Shown one piece after another: positions 38,426-47,238 of a stretch of 64,000 nt of DNA. Numbering within the stretch: position 1 is the stretch's first letter; each line of letters begins with the position of its first letter. A program made the translations under genes and the position numbers. Below the pieces are notes generated by a model. That model was not told the origin of the DNA, searched no databases, and was given only the letters and a program-made list of their open reading frames with translations. The stretch comes from Solirubrobacter deserti (GTDB lineage Bacteria; Actinomycetota; Thermoleophilia; Solirubrobacterales; Solirubrobacteraceae), in NCBI RefSeq assembly GCF_003344625.1, contig NZ_QPKJ02000001.1, forward strand, positions 1,116,001-1,180,000, read 5' to 3'.

Positions 38426-40477
38426 ATGCCGGCTGCCCCAGCCGGTCGCGTCCCGCTGCACGCTCGCGGCGGGACCGATCGCCCCTGCGCAAGTACGCGC
38501 CGCGGATTCGTCCTCGGCGGCTCCGCCCTGCTCGCCTCGCTGCTGCTGCCGACGATGTCGCGGACCCCGAAGGCGGATGCTGCACCCGTGACCACCGGCC
38601 TCGACGACGCCGCCTACTGGGCCCACGCCGACCGCCTCCAGCTCGCGCTCGACGCCAAGTGGCGCAACGGCGCCTACCAGCCCGCGATGTCGATGCTCAA
38701 TGCGAACATGCTGCTCACGCACGCGGCCGCGGCGCTCGTCGGGCACACCGGCCCGGCCCGCCAGGACGAGCGCGCCCGCGCGCTGGTCGAGCACCTGTGC
38801 AACGGCCCGTCCTGGGCGAGACAGCCCGCGAGCGGCAAGCAGGGCCACGTGCCCGGGTGGCGCGGCGAGCTGGCCGGCGGGGGCATCCAGCACCTCGTGG
38901 TGGACACCGAGATCGCGTGGGCGCTCTCGTATGCGTGGCGCGCGCGGGACGTGCTCGGCGTGGACGGCGACCTGATCGCCAACCGGATCATCAGCACCGC
39001 CACCGGTGACTTCTGGCGCTGGCCCGCGCTGCGGCTGAACCAGATCAACTGGTACGCGCGCATGTACGTTGCCGCGGGCGTCGTCGGCGGCGACCGCGAG
39101 GACCTGCACGACCAGCTGCTCAAGCAGCTGCGCCGGTTCGTCGACGGCGCGAAGAAGCCGATGAGCGGCGCGAAGATCGCGAACCTCGGCCCGTCCTACC
39201 GCTTCCACTACCTGCCGGGCTGGCCCGAGCACCACAAGTACAACCTCGACAGCGCCGAATACGCGAACATCGTCTGCGGCGTGCTGGTCCCGTACGCGGT
39301 CGCGCGCGAGGCGGGGATGCAGCCGCTGGACTCCACCCGCAGCGCGGTCATCCGCAACTGGTCCGAGCGCGTGATGTGCGGCTACTGGACGCACGCGGGC
39401 TACCTGAACTGGGACACCGGCCTCGGCTTCAAGCGCTGGCACCAGGGCAAGAAGCTCGGGCTCTCCCAGGCGGCGCTGCTCGGCATGGCCGTCGCGCCCG
39501 AGCTCGCCCGCAACGGCAACTGGGCCAAGCACATGCTCGACCGCTCGTTCGAGCTGTTCGACCGCTGGACCGAGCGCGCGGGCGGCGTTCCGCCGGCGAA
39601 CGCGTTCGGCGTGCCGTCGATCGACGGCAACGAGAGCTCCGCCGTGCTGGCGGCCGCGCGCGTGCAGTCCAACGTCGCGCAGGCCGCGCTGCTCGGCCTC
39701 GGCAGCAAGCCGTCGGAGGAGCCGCCGCCGCTGTACGCCTACGACCCGGACGTCGGCCGCCTCGCGGTGACGACGCCGCACTACAACACCGCGGTCGTCG
39801 GCGTGAACCGCCAGGCCTTCCCGTACGGCGGGATCGAGCTCGCGCGCCTGTTCGACGGCCGTCAGGAGGTGGCCGGCGGCGTCGGTGGGCGCCCGCCCGC
39901 GGCGTTCGGCGTGGTCGTGCGCGAGGCCTCGGGCACGATCATCGCCGCCTCCCAGCGCTCCTACCAGGACGACTCGCCGCTGGACCTGCTCGCCCCCAAG
40001 CTCACCAACCCCCCGCACGCCGGGCCGTTCACGAGCCTGCGCGTGCGCGGGAAGGTCGAGCGCAACGGCATCACGATCACCACCACGCACCGCTTCGCCG
40101 CCTCCTACATCGAGACGGCCTGGGACGTCGACGGCGCGAGCGGCAAGCGGGTCGAGGTCGTGTTCCCGAGCTGGGGCTCGAAGGCCACGGTCTCGGCCGT
40201 GGACCGGTCGGGCGCGCGGCGGGCGGTGACCGGCACGCTGTCGCTCGACGACATCGAGTGGTTCCACATCGAGAGCGAGCACTCGGGCTACGTCGTCGTG
40301 ATCCGCAGCGGCGCGACCAAGGCGACGGCCAGCACCCGGGCCGTGGCCGCGCAGTCCTCGGCGCCGAACCCGGGGCCGACGCTCGCGGTGCGCGCGAGCG
40401 GCTCCTCGATCGTGGCCCGCGTCGCCCCCGCGCCCACCGCGGCGCAGGCGGAATCGATCGCGGCGAGGCTGGTGTGA
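38426..40477 (+). CDS. Tat-exported protein, possible polysaccharide lyase-like
   Basis: A 683-residue protein. The ATG at 38426 has AAGGAAG 8 nt upstream; a Tat signal (STRRGFVLGGSALLASLLLP) ends near residue 50. Residues 55-400 look like an alpha/alpha toroid with conserved Trp/Tyr/His (LNQINWYARMY, then LNWDTGLGFKRWHQGKK). Residues 410-650 are beta-rich (YNTAVVGVNRQAFPYGGIEL, then TTTHRFAASYIETAWDV). Toroid plus beta sandwich is the plan of heparinase/alginate-lyase-type enzymes, but I cannot assign a family. Export in folded form is well supported; the substrate is unknown. Confidence 0.6.
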   Translation: MPAAPAGRVPLHARGGTDRPCASTRRGFVLGGSALLASLLLPTMSRTPKADAAPVTTGLDDAAYWAHADRLQLALDAKWRNGAYQPAMSMLNANMLLTHAAAALVGHTGPARQDERARALVEHLCNGPSWARQPASGKQGHVPGWRGELAGGGIQHLVVDTEIAWALSYAWRARDVLGVDGDLIANRIISTATGDFWRWPALRLNQINWYARMYVAAGVVGGDREDLHDQLLKQLRRFVDGAKKPMSGAKIANLGPSYRFHYLPGWPEHHKYNLDSAEYANIVCGVLVPYAVAREAGMQPLDSTRSAVIRNWSERVMCGYWTHAGYLNWDTGLGFKRWHQGKKLGLSQAALLGMAVAPELARNGNWAKHMLDRSFELFDRWTERAGGVPPANAFGVPSIDGNESSAVLAAARVQSNVAQAALLGLGSKPSEEPPPLYAYDPDVGRLAVTTPHYNTAVVGVNRQAFPYGGIELARLFDGRQEVAGGVGGRPPAAFGVVVREASGTIIAASQRSYQDDSPLDLLAPKLTNPPHAGPFTSLRVRGKVERNGITITTTHRFAASYIETAWDVDGASGKRVEVVFPSWGSKATVSAVDRSGARRAVTGTLSLDDIEWFHIESEHSGYVVVIRSGATKATASTRAVAAQSSAPNPGPTLAVRASGSSIVARVAPAPTAAQAESIAARLV

Positions 40478-40490
40478 CGGGACACGCACA

Positions 40491-40513
40491 TAAAGAGGGA
40501 CTGTCCCTCTTTA
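40491..40513. repeat. AT-rich palindromic repeat, copy 1
   Basis: TAAAGAGGGAC-T-GTCCCTCTTTA, perfect 11-bp arms around one base, starting 13 bp after the Tat-exported protein stop codon. It is strikingly AT-richer than its surroundings. A second copy lies 64 bp further on. Confidence 0.85.
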
Positions 40514-40572
40514 AGTTCGCTGGCGCCGATTTGACCGCGGGGAGCGACCTCGGCGGGTCGCTTCCGCCGATG

Positions 40573-40605
40573 TTTCCTAAAGAGGGACTGTCCCTCTTTA
40601 GGAAA
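40573..40605. repeat. AT-rich palindromic repeat, copy 2 (extended arms)
   Basis: The same 23-bp palindrome as copy 1 (at 40578-40600), here with extra matching flanks (TTTCC and GGAAA), giving perfect 16-bp arms around a single T. The pair resembles REP-type doublets and lies between convergent genes, where such elements often also act as terminators. Confidence 0.85.
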
Positions 40606-40653
40606 CGCGCGGGTGGGTCGGGCGGGGCGGCCGGGCGGGCCGCCCCGCTCACC

Positions 40654-42132
40654 TCACGGCGTGGCGACCGCGGTCGGGACGGCGGTCTCGACCGGAGCGG
40701 GCGTCGCGGTCGCGACCGGCGTGGGCACGGCGGTCTCGACCGGCGCCGGCGTGGCGGTCGCCACCGGGGTCGGCACGGGTGTCTCGACCGGCGCGGGAGC
40801 GACCCGCTGCACCGGCGTGGGCTCGGCCGTGCGCACCGGCTTGGGCATCGGCGTCGCGGTCGGGACCGGACGGGCGGGCGCGGGCAGGCCCTTGGGCGGA
40901 GCGGGACGCGGGACGCGCAGGATCGTCGTCGCCCGTTGCAGCTCCACCAGCGCGCGCGAGCGGGCACGAGAGCCCCTCGGCGAGATCATGAACTTGCGCG
41001 CGCGGCGGAAGACCTCGGCGCGCTCGGCCGGCGTCGGGTTCGAGCGCAGGAACGCGCGCATGAGCATCGAGTAGTGGCGCTGCTCGTCGAAGCGCGCGGG
41101 AACGGCCACGGCACGCCGCGGGCGCGGCTTGCGCTTGGGTTCGGCCTTCGCCTTGGGCGTCGTGGCGGGCGCGGACGACGGCGTGCGGGTCGCGACCGGC
41201 GCGGCGGGCGCCGGGGGCACCGGACGCGCGGGCGCGTCGTCGGCGCTGCGCGCCGGGCGCCGCTTGGGCTCGGCCGCGTCGACGTCCTCGGGCGAGAGCA
41301 TCGCGAGCTGCGCCGCCGGGTCCTCGGCCGCATGGTGCTTGACCACGGGGACGGTCACGGCGCCGCCGCCGACCACGATCGCGCAGCACGCGCCGACCGC
41401 GACCTTCTGAACGGTCGCGACGCTGCCGCCGCCGAGCAGCTGCGCCACGATCCCCCACGGGCTCCAGGCCGCGAGCCGGCGCAGCCGCGACGGCCGCTCG
41501 CGCAGCGACGCCTGGTGCGCGCGGCACTCGCCGCACGTCCACAGGTGGCGGCGGGCGATCTCGCTCGCGCGCACGCCGCTGGCCGCGGCAGAGTCCAGCG
41601 CGTCCTGGACCGACAGGCAGGACGTCTCACGCGCCTGCGCGGTCTGGCGCAGGTTCGCGCGGGCTCGGGCGAGCAAGGAGCGCGTGGTGTCCACGGTCGT
41701 GTCCAGACGGACGGCGACCTCCTCGTGCGACAGGCCATCCAACGCGCTCATCACGAGCACGGACTTCTGCCGGTCGGGCAGCCGGTGGATGTCGCCGAGC
41801 AGGGCACGGGCCTCCGTGCGGTCGACCAGGACCTCGGGGAGCTGCTCGCCCGTCGACGGCAGCGTCTCGAGCTCCACGTCGCCGGCCGCCGCGCGCACCC
41901 GCGCGCGCCGGAGCTCGTCCAGGCAGGCGTTACGCACGAGCCGCAGCAGCCAGGCGCGCGGTTCGATCGGGACGACGCCGCCGCGCAGGGCGGCGTCGGC
42001 GCGCAGGTAGACGTCCTGCAGGATGTCCTCGGGGTCGTGGCCTGACCCGCGCAGCAAGCGCCGCGCCTGCCGTGCCAGCACGGGGCGATGACGCTCGAAC
42101 TCGGCGGCGAACGTGTCCTCGTGGGCGGGCAG
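40654..42132 (-). CDS. ECF sigma factor fused to anti-sigma zinc motif, membrane anchor and Pro-rich tail
   Basis: About 492 residues. Sigma region 2 spans residues 10-75 (ARQARRLLRGSGHDPEDILQ, NACLDELRRARVR) and region 4 about 105-160 (LPDRQKSVLVMSALDGLSHE, then VDTTRSLLARARANLRQ). HLWTCGEC near residue 195 is the HxxxCxxC motif of zinc anti-sigma factors. A hydrophobic helix (VAVGACCAIVVGGGAVTVPV) follows near residue 235. The outside part is Ala/Pro-rich and ends in 16-residue repeats (ATPAPVETAVPTPVAT). The only start with a good ribosome binding site is a CTG at 42132 (AGGAGG, 5 nt spacing); upstream ATGs at 42267 and 42258 lie beyond an AT-rich promoter-like segment. Membrane tethering suggests release by proteolysis. 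Confidence 0.82.
   Translation of the reverse strand: MPAHEDTFAAEFERHRPVLARQARRLLRGSGHDPEDILQDVYLRADAALRGGVVPIEPRAWLLRLVRNACLDELRRARVRAAAGDVELETLPSTGEQLPEVLVDRTEARALLGDIHRLPDRQKSVLVMSALDGLSHEEVAVRLDTTVDTTRSLLARARANLRQTAQARETSCLSVQDALDSAAASGVRASEIARRHLWTCGECRAHQASLRERPSRLRRLAAWSPWGIVAQLLGGGSVATVQKVAVGACCAIVVGGGAVTVPVVKHHAAEDPAAQLAMLSPEDVDAAEPKRRPARSADDAPARPVPPAPAAPVATRTPSSAPATTPKAKAEPKRKPRPRRAVAVPARFDEQRHYSMLMRAFLRSNPTPAERAEVFRRARKFMISPRGSRARSRALVELQRATTILRVPRPAPPKGLPAPARPVPTATPMPKPVRTAEPTPVQRVAPAPVETPVPTPVATATPAPVETAVPTPVATATPAPVETAVPTAVATP
40661..40805 (-). repeat. three 48-bp tandem repeats in the sigma-factor tail
   Basis: The block GTCTCGAC recurs at 40685, 40733 and 40781, exactly 48 bp apart, with strong similarity across each unit. 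Each unit encodes 16 residues rich in Pro, Val, Ala and Thr, a likely extended extracellular stalk. Confidence 0.75.
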
Positions 42133-42265
42133 GGGATCCTCCTGGGTGGCTCGGGGCGGGCGGGTGGTCGACCGGGTAGACGCACCGGTCCGGATGACGT
42201 GTCGCCTTTTCTTATTCGATTCTTTGAAAGCTGTGACGGGGGCTAGCCGTACCCTCATCCGAACC

Positions 42266-42892
42266 ATGGATCGCGCGCAGCGAGCGGCGCGGGCCGCGGC
42301 CTACGAGCGCGCGCGGCCCGAGATCGTCGATCACGTCCCCACGAGCGCCCGCCGTGTTTTGGACCTCGGATGCGCCACCGGCACCACCGGCGCCGCGCTC
42401 AAGCAGCGCCAGGCCGCGCACGTGACCGGCATCGAGATCGAGCCCGAGTACGCCCGCGAGGCCGCGTCCCGGCTGGACGCCGTGATCGAGGGCGACGTCG
42501 CGACCGCCACCGTGAACGGGCCGTTCGACGCGCTGATCGCCGCCGACATCCTCGAGCACCTCGTCGATCCGTGGGCCACGCTGCGGCGCTACGCCGAGCT
42601 GCTCGAGCCGGGCGCGACCGTCGTCGTCAGCCTCCCGAACGTCAATCACTGGAGCACGTTCGCTCATCTCGCCCGCGGCCGCTGGCCCCGCCGGCCCGAG
42701 GGGATCTTCGACGCCACGCACCTGCGCTGGTTCACCCGCCGGGACGCGCTCGACCTGGTGCGCCAGGCCGGCTTGCAGCCGCACACCGTCGTGCGCCGCC
42801 GCTGGCTGCTCACGCGCGGGAGCCGGCTGGATCGGCTGGCGCCGCCGATCACGCCCTTCACCTTCCAACACGTCATAGTCGCCACCCGGTGA
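42266..42892 (+). CDS. class I SAM-dependent methyltransferase
   Basis: A 208-residue methyltransferase: VLDLGCATGTTGAAL near residue 32 (motif I), GIEIEPEYA near residue 53, FDALIAADILEHLVDPWATL near residue 88, and LLEPGATVVVSLPNVNHW near residue 112. It resembles the methyltransferases that accompany glycan or polyketide genes and usually act on small molecules. The ATG at 42266 follows TACCCT by 10 nt without a Shine-Dalgarno sequence. Its stop overlaps the MBL gene start (GTGA), beginning a three-gene coupled operon. Confidence 0.87.
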   Translation: MDRAQRAARAAAYERARPEIVDHVPTSARRVLDLGCATGTTGAALKQRQAAHVTGIEIEPEYAREAASRLDAVIEGDVATATVNGPFDALIAADILEHLVDPWATLRRYAELLEPGATVVVSLPNVNHWSTFAHLARGRWPRRPEGIFDATHLRWFTRRDALDLVRQAGLQPHTVVRRRWLLTRGSRLDRLAPPITPFTFQHVIVATR

Positions 42893-43851
42893 TCCATCAG
42901 CTCCCGATCCCCACGCCGTTCCGGGTCGGCGACGTCAACGCGTACCTGATCGAGGACGACCCGCTCACGCTCGTCGACGTGGGCCCCGGCTCCGCCCGCT
43001 CGCTCGCAGCGCTGGAGGCGGGGCTGGCGCGCCTCGGCCGGCGCGTGCAGGAGCTCGAGCGGATCGTGATCACCCACCAGCACGCCGACCACCTCGGCCT
43101 GGTCGACGTGCTCGCCGAGCGCTCCGGCGCCGCCGTCTGCGCGCTCGACGCGCTCGTCCCGATCCTGGAGGACTTCGAGGGCTATGCCGAGCGCAACGAC
43201 ACGTTCGCGCAGGCACTGCTGCGCCGCCACGGCGTACCGGACGAGGTCGTGATCACGCTCGGCGCGGTCACGCGCGGGTACCGCGCATGGGGCGCGAGCG
43301 CGCCGGTGGGCGAGGTGCTGCGCGACGGCGGGCAGCTGGGCTTCGCGGGCCGCGCGTTCACCGTCCACCACCGACCGGGCCACTCCCCCACGGACACGAC
43401 CTTCCTGGATCCGGCGTCGGGCGACCTGCTCGCCGGCGACCATCTGCTGCGGCACATCTCCTCCAACCCGCTGATCGCGCTGCCGCCGACGGCCGGGCCC
43501 GAGGCCGAGCGCCCGCACACCCTGGCGACCTACATGGGCTCGCTGCGGCAGACGCGCGAGCAACCGGTCGGGACGGTGTTCCCGGGCCACGGGGCGACGT
43601 TCACGGGCCACGCGACGCTGATCGAGGAGCGCTTCGCGATGCACGAGCGGCGCGCGCGCAAGTTCGCGGCGCTGATCGCCCAGGCGCCGCGAACCGCGCA
43701 CGAGATCGCGTTCGAGACCTGGGGCAAGCCCGCGTTCACGCAGGCGCTGCTCACGCTCAGCGAGGTCCTCGGGCACGTGGACCTGCTGATCGAGCGCGGT
43801 GACGTGATCGAAACCGAGCACGCCGGCGTCGTTCGCTTCACTACGACCTAG
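42889..43851 (+). CDS. metallo-beta-lactamase fold hydrolase
   Basis: A 320-residue glyoxalase II/LACTB2-like protein. ITHQHADHLGLVD near residue 60 is the HxHxDH metal site; HHRPGHSPTD near residue 160, AGDHLLRH near residue 182 and FPGHGATF near residue 230 supply the other ligands. A C-terminal winged-helix-like region (about 245-318) matches the LACTB2 type, which suggests hydrolysis of thioesters or phosphodiesters. The GTG at 42889 overlaps the methyltransferase stop and its own stop overlaps the antiporter start (TAGTG). Confidence 0.88.
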   Translation: MIHQLPIPTPFRVGDVNAYLIEDDPLTLVDVGPGSARSLAALEAGLARLGRRVQELERIVITHQHADHLGLVDVLAERSGAAVCALDALVPILEDFEGYAERNDTFAQALLRRHGVPDEVVITLGAVTRGYRAWGASAPVGEVLRDGGQLGFAGRAFTVHHRPGHSPTDTTFLDPASGDLLAGDHLLRHISSNPLIALPPTAGPEAERPHTLATYMGSLRQTREQPVGTVFPGHGATFTGHATLIEERFAMHERRARKFAALIAQAPRTAHEIAFETWGKPAFTQALLTLSEVLGHVDLLIERGDVIETEHAGVVRFTTT

Positions 43852-45425
43852 TGGACGAGCTGGAGGTCATCCTCGTCGCGCTGCTGCTGGCGGTCTCGCT
43901 GCTGGCCGCGGCCGCGCGCGCGATCAACGTGCCGTACCCGATCATGCTGGTGATCGGTGGCGCGCTGCTGGGCTTCGCCGGGCTTGAGGAGATCGAGCTC
44001 GACCCGGACCTGGTCCTGCTGCTGTTCCTGCCGCCGCTGCTCTACAGCGGCGCGTTCTTCGCCAACCTGCGCGAGCTGCGGACCGCGGTGCGGCCGATCT
44101 CGCTGCTGGCGATCGGGCTGGTGCTGTTGACGATGGTCGCCGTCGCGGCCACCGCGCACGCGCTGATTGACGGCATCTCGTGGCCGGCGGCGTTCGTGCT
44201 GGGCGCGATCGTCGGGCCGACGGATCCGGTCGCCGCGACCGCGATCGCGCGCCGGCTCGGCGTCCCGCGCCGGATCGTGACCGTCCTGGAGGGCGAGGCG
44301 CTGGTCAACGACGCCACGGCGCTGGTCGCCTACCGGATCGCGATCGCGGCCACGACCAGCGCGGTCGCGTTCTCGTTCCTCGACGCGGCCTGGGACTTCG
44401 CGTGGAAGGCCGCGGGCGGGATCGCGATCGGGCTCGTGGTGGGGTTCGTGATCGCCCAGGTCCGCCAGCGGCTCAACGACCCGCTGATCGAGAACACGAT
44501 CGGGCTGCTGAGCCCGTACGCCGCCTACGTCCCCGCCGAGCTGCTGCACGTCTCGGCCGTGCTGGCCGCGGTCACCGTCGGCTGCTACGTCGGCTGGATG
44601 GCGCCCCGGATCGCCTCCCCCGCGACCCGCCTGATGGGGTTCGGGATGTGGGAGCTGCTGCAGTTCATCCTCAACGCCTTCCTGTTCATCCTGATCGGGC
44701 TGCAGCTGCCGTCGATCCTGGAGGCGCTGGAGGACACGTCACCGCTCACGCTGCTCGGCTGGGCGGTCGCCGTGAGCGCCGCGGTCGTGTTCGTCCGGCT
44801 GCTGTGGAGCTGGTTCACCGTGTTCCCGATCCGCTGGCTGGACCGCCGCGCGGTCATGCGCACCCGGCCCCGGACGCGCTGGCAGGAGCGCAGCATCATC
44901 GGTTGGGCGGGCATGCGCGGCGCGGTCTCGCTCGCGGCGGCGCTCGCGCTCCCCGTCGACTTCCCGTTCCGCGACGAGATCGTGTTCCTGACGTTCGCGG
45001 TCATCTTCGTCACGCTGGTGCTGCAGGGGCTGACGCTGCCGCCGCTGATCCGGATGCTCGGCGTGCTCGACGACGGCTCCGAGGAGGAGCGCGAGGAGCT
45101 GACCGCGCGCCTCTACGCCACGCAGGCGGCGCTCGTCCGGCTCGAGGAGCTCGGCGGCGAGGAGTGGACGCGCGACGACACGATCGAGCGCATGCGCGGC
45201 GCGTACGAGTACCGGCGCCGGCGGCTGAAGGCGCGGGCGGGCAAGATCGAGGACGACGAGGGCTTCGAGGACCGCTCGACGCAGTACCAGACGATCGTGC
45301 GTTCGGTGCTCGAGGCCCAGCGCGCGGAGATCGTGCGGCTGCGGAACGAGGGCACGATCTCCAATGACGTCATGCACCGGATCGAGCGTGAGCTCGACCT
45401 GGAGGACGAACGCCTAGAAATCTAA
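43851..45425 (+). CDS. CPA1 family Na+/H+ antiporter (NhaP/NHE-type)
   Basis: A 524-residue membrane protein with about twelve helices. LGAIVGPTDPVAATAIARRL near residue 120 contains the conserved transport Asp region, followed by LEGEALVNDATALVAYRIA (the ND transport-site motif), and GWAGMRGAVSLAAALALP near residue 358. A cytoplasmic helical tail (about 410-524) contains many Glu/Arg pairs. It exchanges external protons for internal Na+ or K+. The GTG at 43851 overlaps the upstream stop by one base. Confidence 0.92.
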   Translation: MDELEVILVALLLAVSLLAAAARAINVPYPIMLVIGGALLGFAGLEEIELDPDLVLLLFLPPLLYSGAFFANLRELRTAVRPISLLAIGLVLLTMVAVAATAHALIDGISWPAAFVLGAIVGPTDPVAATAIARRLGVPRRIVTVLEGEALVNDATALVAYRIAIAATTSAVAFSFLDAAWDFAWKAAGGIAIGLVVGFVIAQVRQRLNDPLIENTIGLLSPYAAYVPAELLHVSAVLAAVTVGCYVGWMAPRIASPATRLMGFGMWELLQFILNAFLFILIGLQLPSILEALEDTSPLTLLGWAVAVSAAVVFVRLLWSWFTVFPIRWLDRRAVMRTRPRTRWQERSIIGWAGMRGAVSLAAALALPVDFPFRDEIVFLTFAVIFVTLVLQGLTLPPLIRMLGVLDDGSEEEREELTARLYATQAALVRLEELGGEEWTRDDTIERMRGAYEYRRRRLKARAGKIEDDEGFEDRSTQYQTIVRSVLEAQRAEIVRLRNEGTISNDVMHRIERELDLEDERLEI

Positions 45426-45793
45426 GCGGGGCGCGCGAAGTCGGCCGGCTCGATCAGCCCGTGTCGCAGCGCGCCGATCATGGTCTCGACCTGCTGGACC
45501 ATGTGCTCGCGGTCGATCTTGGCCAGCGCGCGGTGGATCAGGTCGGCGCGACGGTCGAGCTCGACGTCGAAGCGCTCAGCGACGGTGTTGGTCACCGTGA
45601 CCTCACGCCACACGTGGCATTCGCCGCAGCGCAGGCGCATCCACCACGCCTCAGGCGTGACGGGCTCCCACTCGACGGGGTTGACGTAGTCCTTGCCGCA
45701 GGCGGCGCAGTGATGGAGCTCGTCCTCGTGCGGGCGGGGAGAACGCTTCAGGGCGCGGGAGAGCCAGTTGGAGTCGGGGGAGGAGGAGGGCAT
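45422..45793 (-). CDS. small zinc-ribbon protein (paralogue of 7402-7716)
   Basis: A 123-residue protein: CAACGKDYV near residue 29 and LRCGECHVW near residue 54 form the zinc ribbon, followed by a helical region with MVQQVETMIGALRHGLIEPADF. Order, spacing and ending match the protein at 7402-7716, but it has an extra 25-residue Ser/Pro/Arg-rich N-terminus. The ATG is at 45793. Its stop overlaps the convergent antiporter gene by 4 bp. Function unknown. Confidence 0.75.
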   Translation of the reverse strand: MPSSSPDSNWLSRALKRSPRPHEDELHHCAACGKDYVNPVEWEPVTPEAWWMRLRCGECHVWREVTVTNTVAERFDVELDRRADLIHRALAKIDREHMVQQVETMIGALRHGLIEPADFARPA

Positions 45794-45882
45794 CGCAATC
45801 TCAGTATCGGCAGCGGGGAGTCGGTTCTCCAGGGGGACAAACCGAACTTATGTTTAGAGGTAGCCGATGTTGGTGAGGTGCG

Positions 45883-47238
45883 TCACGCTCCGGACCGCGG
45901 CAGCCATTCCAACATGGCGCGCGCGGCGTCTTCCCCCTCCCGTACCGCGTAGTTCGTGCCGCGATCCTCGGGGAAGATCTGGGTCGTGTTGGCCAGCACC
46001 AGGCCTCGGCGCGGCGTCTTCATCGGCGGGATCTTGTCCCGGTAGCCGACGGTGACGATCGGCTGCGCGGCCGGCTCGCGGTGCGACCAGATCTGCTTGA
46101 CCCACGCCCGCTCGAAGGCGGGGTTGATCGCCTTCAGCCCGGGCGTGTAGCGCGCCAGCAGCGCTTCGGGGTCGAGGTCGAGCAGCTCGTGCCCGCGCGG
46201 CAGGTAGTTGGCCACGTACAGGAAGCGGCGGCCGTCGTAGCGCTCGGCGCCCATCAGGTTCGTGTGCTCGATCAGGCCGACGAACGGCAGCGTCTCGTCG
46301 CCGATGTTGGTCCAGTAGTAGGGCGAGAACTGGCGGTCGATCTCCAGCAGCAGGCAGAGCGCGGTGAAGTACTCGATGCTGCGGGCGCGGGCGAGGTAGG
46401 CCTCGGGCAGCACGCCCGGCTCGAGCACCTGCTCGAAGACGTCGCTGGGCAGCGTGGCCAGGACCGCGTCGTAGCGCTCGGGCTCGATCGTGTCGAACGC
46501 GCGGGGATCGTGCCCGCGCCGGAAGGAGTTGGGCGCACCCGGGGTGACCGTGAAGTCGGCGGACAGGCGCGCGATCGGGCGGTCGATCAGCACGCGCCCT
46601 CCCCCGGCCTGGATCCGTTCCTGCAGCGCGTGGAAGAGCGGCTCCCACGAGCGCTTCGGGTAGCCGAGCTTCTCCTCGGCGGCGTCGTCGCCACGCCGCA
46701 GCCGGAACTTGTTCTGCAGCCAGACCATCGCGATGTCGTCGGCGCGCTCGCCGAACTTGCCGCGCAGCAGCGGACCCCACAGCACGCGGTAGGCGTCCTT
46801 GCCCATGTAGCGCTCGATCCACGCGCGGGCGGTGACGCGCTCGAACGGGCCGGGCGCGCCGGGGCCGCGCTGGATCGCCAGCACCGCCGCGCCGAGCCGG
46901 ACGCGGGCCAGCGGCGGCAGCGGCTTGAAGCGCAGCAGGTCCATCGGAGTCACGAACGGCCATTGCCGGCCGTCGGCGAAGTAGGCGACCGAGCTGGAGA
47001 GCCACTCCAGCTCGTCCGGCATCCCGAGCTCGTCGTAGAGCGCCGCGATGTGGCGGTCCGTGCTGAACAGGTGGTGGTAGTAGCGCTCGAGCCGGTGCCC
47101 GCCGCCGACGTCGATCGTCGCCGCCTGGCCGCCCAGCCCGGGCCAGCGCTCGTACACGTCCACCGTATGGCCGGCCTGCGTCAGGCGCAGCCCGGCGGTG
47201 AGGCCGGCGACGCCGGCCCCCAGCACCGCGATTCTCAC
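45883..47238 (-). CDS. FAD-dependent oxidoreductase (amine oxidase/phytoene-desaturase-like)
   Basis: A 451-residue flavoprotein. The N-terminus VRIAVLGAGVAGLTAGLRLTQ with YERWPGLGGQA is the GxGxxG FAD-binding fold; the C-terminus has LVLANTTQIFPEDRGTNYAV, the second FAD contact. Between them, HHLFSTDRHIAALYDELG and the YMGKDAYRVLWGPLLRGKFG region match a family of actinobacterial desaturase-like proteins usually found beside GT2 glycosyltransferases. The GTG at 47238 overlaps the GT2 stop by 4 nt, so the two act together, probably on a polyprenyl- or sugar-linked envelope precursor. Confidence 0.82.
   Translation of the reverse strand: MRIAVLGAGVAGLTAGLRLTQAGHTVDVYERWPGLGGQAATIDVGGGHRLERYYHHLFSTDRHIAALYDELGMPDELEWLSSSVAYFADGRQWPFVTPMDLLRFKPLPPLARVRLGAAVLAIQRGPGAPGPFERVTARAWIERYMGKDAYRVLWGPLLRGKFGERADDIAMVWLQNKFRLRRGDDAAEEKLGYPKRSWEPLFHALQERIQAGGGRVLIDRPIARLSADFTVTPGAPNSFRRGHDPRAFDTIEPERYDAVLATLPSDVFEQVLEPGVLPEAYLARARSIEYFTALCLLLEIDRQFSPYYWTNIGDETLPFVGLIEHTNLMGAERYDGRRFLYVANYLPRGHELLDLDPEALLARYTPGLKAINPAFERAWVKQIWSHREPAAQPIVTVGYRDKIPPMKTPRRGLVLANTTQIFPEDRGTNYAVREGEDAARAMLEWLPRSGA

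Noticed and set aside
40491..40605. Paired palindromes as simple Rho-independent terminators only
   Set aside because: They may act so, but two near-identical AT-rich copies in one gap are better explained by a dispersed repeat.
40661..40805. Regular repeats as a possible CRISPR array
   Set aside because: The 48-bp units are contiguous, have no variable spacers, and translate in frame as Pro-rich repeats of the sigma-factor tail.
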